64,000 nucleotides of DNA from Clostridium jeddahitimonense (GCA_000753455.2 LM994670.1:741182-805181); one strand, 5' to 3'; shown: positions 35,334 to 44,846, counted from the first letter of the stretch. Made by a program: numbers and translations. The notes: generated by a model from the letters alone, not told the origin.

Positions 35334-35462
35334 TTTGTAAGGAACGATAAGGTAGATGTTTTAGTAGGATTTTATAAACATATGGGATTTCAAGTTTTTA
35401 AAAAATCTGAGTTTTATGAACAAGGTAATCCATTTTCTATATTGCATATGAAATTAAAATAA
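35334..35462 (+). pseudogene. 3' remnant of a GNAT acetyltransferase gene
   Basis: Reads FVRNDKVDVLVGFYKHMGFQ ... EFYEQGNPFSILHMKLK and stop, the typical C-terminal end of a GNAT enzyme (FYxxxGF motif). A stop codon lies at 35331 in the same frame and there is no start, so only the tail survives. It is a different gene from the intact GNAT at 34028. Confidence 0.7.
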
Positions 35463-35540
35463 TAATACAAGTTATAATATTATTAACCGTTATAGGTAGT
35501 GATATTGTTATTAAGAAAAAGTTGAGTATTTAATAATAAG

Positions 35541-35590
35541 GAGCCACATTAGTATAAAAGTTATACTAGTATGGTTCTTTTTATTTTTAC
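35541..35590 (+). terminator. Rho-independent terminator upstream of ddl
   Basis: GAGCCACATTAGTATAA (35541-35557) pairs with TTATACTAGTATGGTTC (35561-35577), one mismatch and two wobbles, then TTTTTATTTTT. Confidence 0.88.
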
Positions 35591-35643
35591 TTAAATTCAT
35601 AGAATGGAAGTATAGGATAAAGAAAAGAAGGAGTGTTTGGGAT

Positions 35644-36543
35644 ATGAAAATAGGCGTAATTATGGGAGGGGTATCTTCTGAAAGGGAGGTATCAATAAAA
35701 TCTGGAGCAGAGGTTGTTAAGTATTTAAATAAGGATAAGTATGATGAGATAATTCCAATAGTAATTGATTCTAAAAAGGATGTAATTGAAAAAACTAAGG
35801 ATATAGATTTTGCTTTTATAGCAATGCATGGTAGATTTGGTGAAGATGGTACTATTCAAGGGGTACTTGAAACTTTAGGAATACCGTATAGTGGATGCAA
35901 TGTACTAACTAGCGCAATATGTATGAATAAAGGATTAACTAAGAGGTTAGTTAAAACTATAGGAATTAAGACAGCACCGTGGATTACTGTAAAATCAATA
36001 GAAGAAATAGATTATGCAAAAATTAGAGAGATGGAGTATCCTGTATTTATAAAGCCTAATAATGGAGGATCTAGCGTATCAACATTTTTTATTAAAGATG
36101 AGAATAGTGTAGAGAATGCAGTTAGAGAAGGTCTTAAATATGATAATGAGGTAATGATAGAAAAATATATAGAAGGAGAAGAAATAACTTCTTTTGTTTT
36201 AAATGGAGAGGTTTTTCCAACTATATTAATAAAAGCAAATAAAGGTGAGTTTTTTGATTATGCTTCTAAATACGATGATGGTGGAGCTAATGAAGAAATA
36301 GTAACTTTAAATGATGAAATGCAGGAAAAAGTAAATAATATATCTAAAGAAATATGGAGTTTATTAGGTTGCAAGGGTTATGCACGAATTGATATGATAA
36401 TAAGTAATGGAGAACCATATCTTTTAGAGATAAATACTTTACCAGGAATGACAACATCAAGTTTAATTCCTAAAAGTGCAGAAGCGGTAGGTATGAGTTT
36501 TACAGAATTATTAGATAGGATAATAGAGTATTCCTTAGAATAG
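35644..36543 (+). CDS. ddl: D-alanine--D-alanine ligase
   Basis: A 299-residue ATP-grasp enzyme joining two D-alanines for peptidoglycan synthesis. The start IGVIMGGVSSEREVSIKSG, the ATP-grasp segments FIKPNNGGSSVST and VMIEKYIEGEEITSFVL, and the metal-binding end LLEINTLPGMTTSSLIPKSA are all canonical. Length is at the short end for the family but complete. It is followed 11 bp later by a PdxR-like regulator, an arrangement that may reflect PLP-dependent alanine racemase supply (inference). Confidence 0.95.
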   Translation: MKIGVIMGGVSSEREVSIKSGAEVVKYLNKDKYDEIIPIVIDSKKDVIEKTKDIDFAFIAMHGRFGEDGTIQGVLETLGIPYSGCNVLTSAICMNKGLTKRLVKTIGIKTAPWITVKSIEEIDYAKIREMEYPVFIKPNNGGSSVSTFFIKDENSVENAVREGLKYDNEVMIEKYIEGEEITSFVLNGEVFPTILIKANKGEFFDYASKYDDGGANEEIVTLNDEMQEKVNNISKEIWSLLGCKGYARIDMIISNGEPYLLEINTLPGMTTSSLIPKSAEAVGMSFTELLDRIIEYSLE

Positions 36544-36554
36544 GAGTTGAAAGA

Positions 36555-38024
36555 GTGATTTTTTCTAGCTTAGAATTTAATAATAATGAACCTATATATC
36601 TACAAATTGAAAATTATATAAAATATATGATAAAAAATAATATGGTAGTTACTGACGCAAAGCTTCCATCATCAAGGGATTTAAGCAAGATTTTAGGAGT
36701 AAGTAGAAATTCTGTAATAGTTGCTTATGAAAACTTAGAAGCGGATGGTATTGTGTATACTATAAAAGGAAGAGGAACCTTTGTATCTAAAAGTAAAGAG
36801 GATTATAAAAATGGATGGAACTTATCTTGGGATAATATGATAAATAGCTATGGAAGATTAGCTGAGGAGCTAGATATAGTTAAAACAGAAATACCTTGGG
36901 AAAAGGGAATGATTTCTTTTAAAAGTATTTCACCAGATGGTGCCTTGTTTGATATTGATGAGTTTAAAAAGTCTTTTTTAAACAGAATATCTTTAGAAGA
37001 AGATAAGATCTTAAACTACGGATATGCTCAAGGATATAAACCTCTAATAGACTATCTTTTAGAGTATATGAAACAAAAAGGAGTTAGTGTAGAAAATAAG
37101 GATATTATAATTACAAACGGATTTACTGAAGGATTAGAAATGATTTTAGACACCTTTTGTAAGTCAGGTGATAAGATATTATGTGAAAATCCAACACATA
37201 ATACATCTATAAAGATAATGAAGGTTCTTGGCTTAGATATAATTGGAGTAAAAATGAATCAGGATGGAATTGATATAGAAGAACTAGAAAATAAGTTGAA
37301 GAATAATAAAATTAAGTTTGGATATTTAATTCCATCATATCATAACCCAACTGGAATAGTTATGAAAGCTGAAAAGAGACAGCGAGTATATAATTTATTT
37401 AGAAAGTATAACATTCCTATAATTGAAGATGGCTTTAATGAGGAGCTTTTATATAATAGTACTCATATTTCACCTTTATCTTCTATAGATAAAGGTGGAA
37501 ATGGAGTAATTTATATAAGTAGCTTCTCTAAAATACTTTTCCCAGGATTGAGAGTGGGGTGGATATTAGCAGATAAAAGAATAATAGATGTTTTAGAAAG
37601 TGTTAAGAGATGTAAAAATATCCATACTTCATTTTTAGATCAAGGTATTTTATATGAATATTTAAATAGTGGAGCCTTTGATAAAAATGTAAAGAGGATA
37701 AGAAAGGTTTATAGAGAAAAATATGATTTTGCATTAAATTGTATTAATAAATATATTAAGCCTGATTTTATATGGGGAGAAGGGGCTCTTCATATTTATA
37801 TTGGAATAGAAGGAGTAAAATCAAGAGAACTTCTAAAAGAATGTTATAAGAAAAATGTTATATTTACTCCAGGAGATATCTTCTCTGTAGATAATTCTTG
37901 CGAAAACACTCTTAGGATAGGATTAACAAGATTAAACTTAGAACAGATTGAAGAGGGAATAAGGATAATTGGAGAAAAGGTTAAAGAGCTAAGAGAAAGG
38001 ATAAGATTTAATGAGGATAAATAA
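36555..38024 (+). CDS. PdxR/MocR-type regulator (GntR HTH + aminotransferase domain)
   Basis: A 489-residue MocR-type protein. The GntR winged helix (about 10-80, AKLPSSRDLSKILGVSRNSVIVAYENLEADG) precedes an aminotransferase-like domain with the PLP lysine in YISSFSKILFPGLRVGW. The start is GTG 36555 with GGAG upstream, 11 bp after ddl; its end overlaps rluF by 14 bp. Unlike the MocR gene at 20395 it has no divergent partner, so its target is not evident. Control of vitamin B6 or alanine-related genes is possible. Confidence 0.88.
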   Translation: MIFSSLEFNNNEPIYLQIENYIKYMIKNNMVVTDAKLPSSRDLSKILGVSRNSVIVAYENLEADGIVYTIKGRGTFVSKSKEDYKNGWNLSWDNMINSYGRLAEELDIVKTEIPWEKGMISFKSISPDGALFDIDEFKKSFLNRISLEEDKILNYGYAQGYKPLIDYLLEYMKQKGVSVENKDIIITNGFTEGLEMILDTFCKSGDKILCENPTHNTSIKIMKVLGLDIIGVKMNQDGIDIEELENKLKNNKIKFGYLIPSYHNPTGIVMKAEKRQRVYNLFRKYNIPIIEDGFNEELLYNSTHISPLSSIDKGGNGVIYISSFSKILFPGLRVGWILADKRIIDVLESVKRCKNIHTSFLDQGILYEYLNSGAFDKNVKRIRKVYREKYDFALNCINKYIKPDFIWGEGALHIYIGIEGVKSRELLKECYKKNVIFTPGDIFSVDNSCENTLRIGLTRLNLEQIEEGIRIIGEKVKELRERIRFNEDK

Positions 38025-38697
38025 ACTTCTTAGCAATTATGGAGTTTGCTCAAGAAAAGAAGCTAATAGGATAATTGAAGAAGGTAGAGTTATAGTAAAT
38101 GGTGAGTTAGCTTTTCCGGGGCAGTGGGTAGAAGAGTATGATGATATTCTTTTAGATGGAGAGAAATTAAAGCCAAAGGAAAGAATTTATATAGCTTTAA
38201 ATAAGCCAATAGGAATAACTTGCACAGCAGCAAATGATGTTGAGGATAATGTCATCCAGTACATGAATTATCCAGAGTACATATTTCCAGTAGGAAGATT
38301 AGATAAACCGTCACAGGGACTAATTTTGATGACAAACGATGGTGATTTAGCTAATGGAATATTAGAGGCAGATAACAATAAAGAAAAAGAATACGTAGTA
38401 ACAGTAGATAAAGAGTTTGATGATAAATTTATTGAAGGAATGTCAAAGGGAGTAGATATTGGTGATGCTATTACTAGACCTTGTAAGGTAACTAGAGTAA
38501 ATGAGAATACTTTTAATATTATTTTGACTCAAGGATTAAATAAGCAGATTAGAAGAATGAGTAAAGCTTTTGGGTTTAATGTAGTGAAGCTAGATAGAAT
38601 TAGGATAATGAATATAAAGATTGATGGAATAGAATATGGAAAGTGGAGAAATCTAACAGAAGAAGAGGTTAAGGAATTAAGAGAAAATACTAAATAA
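38011..38697 (+). CDS. rluF: 23S rRNA pseudouridine synthase, RsuA/RluF family
   Basis: A 228-residue pseudouridine synthase. An N-terminal S4 RNA-binding domain (about 1-48, RINKLLSNYGVCSRKEANRI) is followed by the catalytic domain with the Asp in FPVGRLDKPSQGLIL, the later KEYVVTV and GLNKQIRRM motifs. The latter and overall pattern favour RluF (U2604 of 23S rRNA) over RsuA. It overlaps the regulator gene by 14 bp, so the two are translationally coupled. Confidence 0.88.
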   Translation: MRINKLLSNYGVCSRKEANRIIEEGRVIVNGELAFPGQWVEEYDDILLDGEKLKPKERIYIALNKPIGITCTAANDVEDNVIQYMNYPEYIFPVGRLDKPSQGLILMTNDGDLANGILEADNNKEKEYVVTVDKEFDDKFIEGMSKGVDIGDAITRPCKVTRVNENTFNIILTQGLNKQIRRMSKAFGFNVVKLDRIRIMNIKIDGIEYGKWRNLTEEEVKELRENTK

Positions 38698-38884
38698 GTT
38701 TTATAGTATTAATATAGGATATTATTGAAGAAAGGGTTCATTTATGAATCCTTTAAATTTTTATTAATATGGAAAAGTAATAAATATATTAGCAAAGATA
38801 GCTACTTTGAATAAAAGCTATTTATAATATGGTAAAATAATATTATAATTAAAGTAATGGGGTAGGAAGGATGGATAAAGTATT

Positions 38885-39766
38885 TTGGAGAATAGATGCA
38901 ATGTGTTATCAGAATGTGAGCTTTTAAAAGACCTATTTGATAAAGTAAGAGTGATAAATCCTTTAAATAATGAGATCGTAGATTTACCTCATGAAGGAGT
39001 TACTGTAAGTAAAAGTAAATGCTATAATATTTGGAAGCGAAAAAGCATGTGTGAAAATTGTATATCTATAAGAGCATTTAATGAAAATAAAACTTTTATA
39101 AAGGTAGAATATAAAGATGCTAGAATATATTCAGTTACAGCTACGCCAACTAATAAAAATGGAGAGCGATATGTTATTGAATGTATTAAAGATATAACTG
39201 AATCTATGCTTATAGACGAGATGGGTAGCATATCTATAGATGATATTTACAATAAGATTAAAAAGTTAAATGAATTAGTTATTACAGATGAATTAACAGG
39301 ATGCTATAACAGAAGATATCTTAATGAAAGATTACCTTTAGAGATAAGTGAATCTCAAGAAAATGGCGAGGGATTATCAATTGTAGTTATGGATATAGAT
39401 AATTTTAAAAATATAAATGATAAATATAGCCATCAAGTTGGAGATTATGTTTTAAAGGAAATAGGTAAAATAATAAGAGATAATATTAGAAAAGAATATG
39501 ATTGGGTATCTAGGTTTGGTGGAGAAGAATTTCTAATAGCATTTAAAAATATAGATAATGAAAATGCATTACGCTCTACAGAAAGAATTCGTAAGACTAT
39601 CGAAGCATACAAGTTTATATATAATGATTTAGATATAAATGTGACTGCAAGCTTTGGAGTAGTAGAATTATCAGATGAAATAAATGAGATGAATGCACTT
39701 ATAGCAGCTGCAGATAAGAATTTATATAAAGCAAAAGAATTAGGGAAAAATATGATTATAAAATAA
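38885..39766 (+). CDS. Diguanylate cyclase (PAS-like sensor + GGDEF)
   Basis: A 293-residue protein. The N-terminal ~105 residues look like a PAS-type sensor with cysteines (SKCYNIWKRKSMCENC, 45-59) that might bind metal, heme or sense redox. The GGDEF domain (about 132-293) has DELTGCYNRRYL and an intact active loop RFGGEEF (GGEEF, 212-216), so c-di-GMP synthesis is expected. The inhibitory RxxD site is not canonical (KEYD). The start is uncertain: TTG 38885 is chosen, but AGGAAGG lies 14 nt upstream, and ATG 38871 is in another frame that stops soon. Confidence 0.82.
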   Translation: MENRCNVLSECELLKDLFDKVRVINPLNNEIVDLPHEGVTVSKSKCYNIWKRKSMCENCISIRAFNENKTFIKVEYKDARIYSVTATPTNKNGERYVIECIKDITESMLIDEMGSISIDDIYNKIKKLNELVITDELTGCYNRRYLNERLPLEISESQENGEGLSIVVMDIDNFKNINDKYSHQVGDYVLKEIGKIIRDNIRKEYDWVSRFGGEEFLIAFKNIDNENALRSTERIRKTIEAYKFIYNDLDINVTASFGVVELSDEINEMNALIAAADKNLYKAKELGKNMIIK

Positions 39767-39776
39767 ATAGATATTT

Positions 39777-39813
39777 AGTCCACAATATTTGTAAGGATAT
39801 TGTGGACTTTTTT
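39777..39813 (+). terminator. Rho-independent terminator after the cyclase gene
   Basis: AGTCCACAATAT (39777-39788) pairs perfectly with ATATTGTGGACT (39797-39808), then TTTTT. Confidence 0.93.
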
Positions 39814-39898
39814 AGCAATAAAAAGATAAAATGTGGAAAATAAAACCAAAAAGATGTAATATGTTAATGTAATACATAATAATAAGGGGGCAAAGATT

Positions 39899-41134
39899 AT
39901 GAAAACTGTTGCAATAATAGGTGCAGGTCAAAGAGGACAAGATATTTATGCAAATTTCATTAAAAATCATAGTGAAATGGGGAAGGTTGTTGCTGTAGTT
40001 GAACCAAATGACTTTAGAAGAGAAACTTTAGTAAGAGAGCATGATATTCCAAGGGAAAATGTATTTACTAATTGGGATGATTTCTTTAAAAGAGAAAAGT
40101 TAGCTGATTTAGCTATAATATCTACAATGGATAGATTACATTATGAACCAACAATGAAAGCTTTAGATAAAGGTTATAATATTTTATTAGAAAAACCTAT
40201 GTCTATAAATAAAGAAGAATGTGTTGATATGGTTAAGAAGGCTGAGGAAAAGAACTTATTACTTATGGTATGTCATGTTTTAAGATATACACCATTCTTC
40301 ACAAAATTAAAAGAAATAATAGATAGTGGGGAAATTGGAAAAGTTGTTAGCATTCAACATAACGAAAATGTAGGTGCTTTCCATATGGCTCATAGTTTTG
40401 TAAGAGGAAATTGGAGAAATTCTGATGAAAGCTCTCCAATAATATTGCAAAAGAGCTGTCATGATATGGACATACTATCATGGCTTGTAGATGATGAATG
40501 TGAAAGTATTTCATCCTTTGGAGAATTGAGCTTCTTTAATAATGATAATAAGCCAGAAGGTGCAGCAGATAGATGTGTAAACTGTAAGGTTGAAGATTGT
40601 GTATTTGATGCAAGAAAGATATATCCTCCGATGAAAGGTGGATGGCCATCAACTGTAGTAAGTGAAGTTCAAACAGAAGAAGGTATCTTAAATGCTATAT
40701 CAGAAAATGCATATGGTAGATGTGTATTTAATTGTGATAACAATGTTTGTGATCATCAAAGTACTATAATTAAATTTAAAAACGGTGTTACAGCTACGTT
40801 TAGTCTTTCTGCTTTCACTGATGAAATCTCAAGAACTATAAAGATAATGGGAACTAAAGGTGAAATAAGAGGACATGAAGGTAAAAGAGAGATTGAAGTA
40901 GTTAAGTTCAGATCAAATGTAAAACAAGATAAGGATATAACAGTTCATAAGATTGAGATTCCAGTAGGTGGACATGGTGGCGGAGATAATGGCTTAATGA
41001 ATGAGCTATTTAGACTATTAGAAAACAAGTCAATCGAGTCACTTTCAAGTGGAGCAAAATCATTACAAAGTCATCTTATGGCTTTTGGAGCTGAAGACGC
41101 AAGAGTTAATAATAAAGTGGTAAAAATAAAATAA
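39899..41134 (+). CDS. Gfo/Idh/MocA-family NAD(P)-dependent oxidoreductase
   Basis: A 411-residue sugar-type oxidoreductase. The N-terminal Rossmann fold starts with VAIIGAGQRGQDIY and ends near the EKP motif (ILLEKPMSI, about 99-101). The C-terminal domain carries the catalytic-type histidine in CHDMDILSWL. An insert with cysteines (RCVNCKVEDC and RCVFNCDNNVC) is seen in some family members and may be structural. AAGGGGG precedes ATG 39899. Single-gene unit with its own terminator; likely acts on a sugar or cyclitol, which one is unknown. Confidence 0.88.
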   Translation: MKTVAIIGAGQRGQDIYANFIKNHSEMGKVVAVVEPNDFRRETLVREHDIPRENVFTNWDDFFKREKLADLAIISTMDRLHYEPTMKALDKGYNILLEKPMSINKEECVDMVKKAEEKNLLLMVCHVLRYTPFFTKLKEIIDSGEIGKVVSIQHNENVGAFHMAHSFVRGNWRNSDESSPIILQKSCHDMDILSWLVDDECESISSFGELSFFNNDNKPEGAADRCVNCKVEDCVFDARKIYPPMKGGWPSTVVSEVQTEEGILNAISENAYGRCVFNCDNNVCDHQSTIIKFKNGVTATFSLSAFTDEISRTIKIMGTKGEIRGHEGKREIEVVKFRSNVKQDKDITVHKIEIPVGGHGGGDNGLMNELFRLLENKSIESLSSGAKSLQSHLMAFGAEDARVNNKVVKIK

Positions 41135-41516
41135 TTATTAAAATTAGCCAATAGAATTAGTTTCTATTGGCTATATTATTTTAATCCAAACTTGAAAATA
41201 GTCTTCTAATGAGTCTGAAACTAAATATCTACCTAATATGGCACCAGCTTTTTTATTGATTTGATATATAGTAAGTGTTCATTTAAGTTATCTTTATCAA
41301 TAATAGTATTTTTAATGATAATAATTTAAGTATGCAGGAGAAGTATAAACTCTTGTTAAATAAAAGACTATAAAATTTATCATATTAAGATATTATAATT
41401 AGTGTTAAAATTAGAAATATATAATAGTTTAATATAAATATTTCTAGATATAAAATATTTAACTAAGCATAGTAGGTAGATAAATAAAAAATAGTTTTAA
41501 TACAGGAGGATTTGTT
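41135..41516. other. 382-bp intergenic region
   Basis: It holds the terminator at 41145-41184 and AGGAGG before the next gene. On the minus strand, about 41182-41280 encodes a gene-like tail (AGAILGRYLVSDSLEDYF ... IKII, stop) with a TGA upstream; this may be the last trace of a deleted gene. The rest is AT-rich and shows nothing. Confidence 0.45.
41145..41184 (+). terminator. Rho-independent terminator after the Gfo/Idh gene
   Basis: TAGCCAATAGAA (41145-41156) pairs with TTCTATTGGCTA (41162-41173), then TATTATTTTAAT. Confidence 0.85.
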
Positions 41517-42368
41517 ATGAAAATTGCATGGATAGGTGTAGGGGTAATGGGTAGATCTATGGCTCAAAATTTAAAGAAGGCAGGACATTCAGTTAGTGTA
41601 TACAACAGAACTTTATCAAAGTGTGAAGGTTTAGAAGGCGATGGAATCAAGGTTTGTAGTACAATTAAAGAATGTGTAAATGATGCAGATGCTATATTTA
41701 CTATAGTTGGATATCCTAAGGATGTTGAGGAAGTATATTTAAGTGATTATGGTATATTTGCTAATGCCAAAGAAGGGTCATATATAGTTGATATGACAAC
41801 ATCTTCACCAGCCTTAGCTAAAAAATTATCTAAAATAGGTACTAAGTTTCATGTGTTAGATGCACCAGTTTCAGGTGGAGATATAGGAGCTAAAAATGGA
41901 ACTTTATCAATAATGGTTGGTGGAGAAAAAGAGGATTTTGATTATTTAACTCCCGTATTTGAAGCTATGGGTAAAAATATAATTTACTTAGGGAAAGCAG
42001 GAAGTGGGCAAAACTGCAAGGCCTGTAATCAAATTGCTATAGCAGGGACAATAGCAGCTGCTGCTGAAGCTATGCATTATGCAGAAAGCGTTGGTTTAGA
42101 TGGAAACACTGTATTAAATGCTATTTCTAAAGGTGCTGCAGGAAGCTGGCAAATGGATAATAATGCACCTAAAATGTTAAATTCTGATTATGAACCAGGA
42201 TTTTTTATTAAGCATTTTATTAAAGACCTAAAGATAGCAAGAGATACTATGGAAAGTAAAAGTGAAGAGCTTCCAGTTTTAAATAAAGTATTAGACCTAT
42301 ATGAAAATCTTGCAGAGAATGGATTAGAGGATGAAGGAACTCAAGCTATTATTGAATATTACAAATAA
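41517..42368 (+). CDS. 3-hydroxyisobutyrate dehydrogenase-like NAD(P)-dependent oxidoreductase
   Basis: A 283-residue beta-hydroxyacid dehydrogenase. The Rossmann loop is WIGVGVMGRSMAQNL, the substrate-binding motif is DAPVSGGDIGAKNGTL, and the catalytic lysine region is GSGQNCKACNQ. The family reduces or oxidises small 3-hydroxyacids such as 3-hydroxyisobutyrate, tartronate semialdehyde or gamma-hydroxybutyrate. ACAGGAGG precedes ATG 41517. It lies 36 bp before a sugar-nucleotide-type reductase, probably in one transcript. Confidence 0.9.
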   Translation: MKIAWIGVGVMGRSMAQNLKKAGHSVSVYNRTLSKCEGLEGDGIKVCSTIKECVNDADAIFTIVGYPKDVEEVYLSDYGIFANAKEGSYIVDMTTSSPALAKKLSKIGTKFHVLDAPVSGGDIGAKNGTLSIMVGGEKEDFDYLTPVFEAMGKNIIYLGKAGSGQNCKACNQIAIAGTIAAAAEAMHYAESVGLDGNTVLNAISKGAAGSWQMDNNAPKMLNSDYEPGFFIKHFIKDLKIARDTMESKSEELPVLNKVLDLYENLAENGLEDEGTQAIIEYYK

Positions 42369-42404
42369 GATAAAAGAAAAGTTGAAGGTTAAGGGGAAGA
42401 GGAT

Positions 42405-43265
42405 ATGAAAAAGGTATTAGTTACAGGGAGTAATGGATTTTTAGCATCGAGATTTAATGAGTATTATAAAGATAAATATGATATCTTAGCCTTAAGCCAT
42501 AAAGAGTTAGATATAACTAATGAAAATCAGGTTTATGATTTCTTTAAAAATAATAACATTGATATTGTTTTTCATTCTGCAGCCATATCAGATACTGGTA
42601 GGTGTCAAAGAGAGATTGAATTAGCTAAAAATATAAATGTTGATGGAACTATAAATATAGCAAAAGGATGTGAGTTAAATAACTCAACATTAATTTTTGC
42701 AAGCAGTGACCAGCTTTATGCAGGAAATGAAGAGGAAGGGCCTTATAAAGAAGATATTATTTTAAGACCTAATAATATATATGGGGATACAAAATTAGAA
42801 GCTGAAAAAGAAATTAAAAACATACTTGAAAAATATTATAATTTAAGATTAACTTGGATGTTTTCATATGCTGAGAGAAATAAAAGAGTTAATACAAACA
42901 TAATTACCAATATTTTAAATGCAGCATTAAAGGGAGGAAAAATATCATTAGCAACTAATGAATATAGAGGTATTAGCTATGTTTATGAAGTTATAGAAAA
43001 TATAGAAAAGCTAATGAATGTACCTTTTGGAGATTATAATTTTGGTTCTGAAAATGATATTTGTACCTATGATATTGGATGTAGTGTCCTTGAAAATTTA
43101 GGGTTACAGAACAGAATTGAAGATATAATTATTAAAGACACAGAAAGATTTAAGGATAAGAAAAGAGATCTTAGAATTAATAACAAAAAGCTAAGAGATA
43201 ATGGAATTTATTTTGATAATACTGGAGAAGCTATATCAAGATGTATAAAAGAATTCAATAGATAA
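42405..43265 (+). CDS. RfbD-like SDR family sugar-nucleotide reductase
   Basis: A 286-residue extended short-chain dehydrogenase similar to dTDP-4-dehydrorhamnose reductase. It has the nucleotide loop TGSNGFLASRF, the VFHSAAISD region after strand 4 and the active-site YxxxK as IYGDTKLEAEK. No other rhamnose genes are near, so the substrate may differ (the same fold includes the MAT2B-type regulators). GGGGAAGAGG precedes ATG 42405. Next gene: a lipoprotein 29 bp downstream. Confidence 0.82.
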   Translation: MKKVLVTGSNGFLASRFNEYYKDKYDILALSHKELDITNENQVYDFFKNNNIDIVFHSAAISDTGRCQREIELAKNINVDGTINIAKGCELNNSTLIFASSDQLYAGNEEEGPYKEDIILRPNNIYGDTKLEAEKEIKNILEKYYNLRLTWMFSYAERNKRVNTNIITNILNAALKGGKISLATNEYRGISYVYEVIENIEKLMNVPFGDYNFGSENDICTYDIGCSVLENLGLQNRIEDIIIKDTERFKDKKRDLRINNKKLRDNGIYFDNTGEAISRCIKEFNR

Positions 43266-43294
43266 TTGCAAGGAAGGTAACAGGTTATTTTGAA

Positions 43295-43942
43295 ATGAAT
43301 AAAAGGCTATTTTTAAAATTAGGAGTATTGTTATTAGCTCTATCACTTGTCTCATGTGGAAAGGAAAACAATTCATCAGGAGAAGAAGGTGAAAAAACTA
43401 CATCTCCATCTATCGAAAATGCAGTAGAAAGCAAACAAGAGGATGATGACGTACAAAAAAATACACAACAAGATACTCAAGAAGATGAAACTAAAAATGG
43501 GGTGTTTGTTGTTGCAGGTGGTACTAATAAGGTGCAGGACATTTGTGAATATTATTTAGATGGACTTGAGGTTACACCAACAATTGAGCCTTCAATTATA
43601 ACTGGAACCTATTCCACTTATAATGTAAAAACTGAAGATAATATTTATATAGATGTAATTCTAGGTATAAAAAACTTGAAGAATGAAGCTAAAATGGCAG
43701 ACGATATAATTACTGCAAAGATAAAAATAAACAGTAATGAGTATACGTGTTTTTCTGTGGCAGAAAGTGCTGATGGTTCTGATTTAGAAAACTATGCTTC
43801 AATAAAACCACTAGAAACGAGAAAAATTCATTACGTAGCTGAAGTTCCTATAACAGAAGCTACTAGTGAAATAGAGATTATCTTAACTATAAATGGAAAA
43901 GATTTTAGTAATAAGTTCAACTTAGAAGGTATGATGCCTTAG
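43295..43942 (+). CDS. Lipoprotein with DUF4352/DUF5067-like domain
   Basis: A 215-residue lipoprotein: signal peptide MNKRLFLKLGVLLLALSLVS with lipobox LVSC (acylated Cys at about 21), then an acidic low-complexity linker rich in Glu, Asp, Gln, Ser and Thr (about 25-68). The folded part (about 70-215) is beta-rich, similar in pattern to DUF4352/DUF5067 immunoprotective-type domains. It would be anchored on the outer face. There is no close Shine-Dalgarno; AAGGAAGG lies about 18 nt upstream. Function unknown. Confidence 0.7.
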   Translation: MNKRLFLKLGVLLLALSLVSCGKENNSSGEEGEKTTSPSIENAVESKQEDDDVQKNTQQDTQEDETKNGVFVVAGGTNKVQDICEYYLDGLEVTPTIEPSIITGTYSTYNVKTEDNIYIDVILGIKNLKNEAKMADDIITAKIKINSNEYTCFSVAESADGSDLENYASIKPLETRKIHYVAEVPITEATSEIEIILTINGKDFSNKFNLEGMMP

Positions 43943-44056
43943 AAAGAATATATAGAAACTGGTAGAATATTAGAAAAAAGAAGGCGTTGCAAAATTAACT
44001 ATCAGAGATGTATTTTTTACTGATAGATTTGAACCATATTAAAATTATGAAAACTA

Positions 44057-44086
44057 AAAAGTCGGCAATCTGCCGACTTTTGTTCT
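44057..44086 (+). terminator. Rho-independent terminator
   Basis: GTCGGCA (44061-44067) pairs with TGCCGAC (44071-44077), flanked by AAAA and TTTT. Confidence 0.9.
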
Positions 44087-44111
44087 GTTATAAGTAGTGT
44101 GAAAAACTTTT

Positions 44112-44140
44112 TTGAAGTTATTTAATAAGTAAGATAAAAT
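44112..44140 (+). promoter_or_regulatory. Sigma-A promoter of the two-component operon
   Basis: TTGAAG (44112-44117), 17-bp spacer, TAAAAT (44135-44140), 38 bp before the ATG. Confidence 0.6.
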
Positions 44141-44177
44141 AGTTCATAAGAGAAAAAATTATAAATGGAGATAAAGC

Positions 44178-44846
44178 ATGTTTACAATAATGATAATAGA
44201 TGATAATGAACAACTTCAAAATGAAATTGGAAATTTATTAACTATAAATGGATATTTAGTTTTAAAGCCAAAAGCGTTTGATAAGATACCACAAATAGTA
44301 AAAGAGAATAGTCCAGAATTAATTTTATTAGATATAAATTTGCCAAATGATGATGGGTTTAAGATATGTACAGAAATACGTAGTTTCTCAAAAGTGCCTA
44401 TAATTTTTATAACAAGCAGAAATACAAATATAGATGAGCTTATGGCAATTACTCTAGGTGGAGATGATTTTATTACAAAGCCATATAATACTCAAATACT
44501 TTTAGCTAGAATAAATGCCCTTATTAAAAGAGCATATCCTAATGAGTCTAATTTAGATATAATCGAGCATAATGGTTTAAAATTAAATATTTTAACTAGC
44601 ACAATTGAACATAATGGAAATAGTAAAGAACTTACAAAAAATGAACTTAAAATATTGTATTATTTATTAATTAATAAAGATAAAATTGTATCTAGGGCTG
44701 AAATAATGGAATATTTATGGGACAGCTCTATGTTTGTAAATGATAATACACTTACAGTAAATATTACAAGGATAAGAAATAAAATTGAAGAAATAGGATT
44801 AGAAGATTTTATTAAAACTAAAAGAGGACAAGGGTATATAATATGA
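44178..44846 (+). CDS. OmpR-family response regulator (BceR-like)
   Basis: A 222-residue regulator. The receiver domain (about 1-115) has the acidic pocket IIDDN, the phospho-acceptor Asp52 in LLDINLP and the switch Lys in FITKPYN. The OmpR-type winged helix (about 130-222) ends in NTLTVNITRIRNKIEEIG and KTKRGQGYII. It overlaps the kinase gene by ATGA (4 bp). Together with the kinase and the ABC genes downstream it forms a Bce-type module for sensing and resisting cell-wall-active peptides. Confidence 0.92.
   Translation: MFTIMIIDDNEQLQNEIGNLLTINGYLVLKPKAFDKIPQIVKENSPELILLDINLPNDDGFKICTEIRSFSKVPIIFITSRNTNIDELMAITLGGDDFITKPYNTQILLARINALIKRAYPNESNLDIIEHNGLKLNILTSTIEHNGNSKELTKNELKILYYLLINKDKIVSRAEIMEYLWDSSMFVNDNTLTVNITRIRNKIEEIGLEDFIKTKRGQGYII

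Larger units (their letters stand above)
35268..35643. other. 376-bp region with an acetyltransferase remnant and a terminator
   Basis: No intact gene. It contains the 3' end of a GNAT gene (35334-35462), a strong hairpin terminator (35541-35590) and the GAAGGAG site of ddl. Confidence 0.6.
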
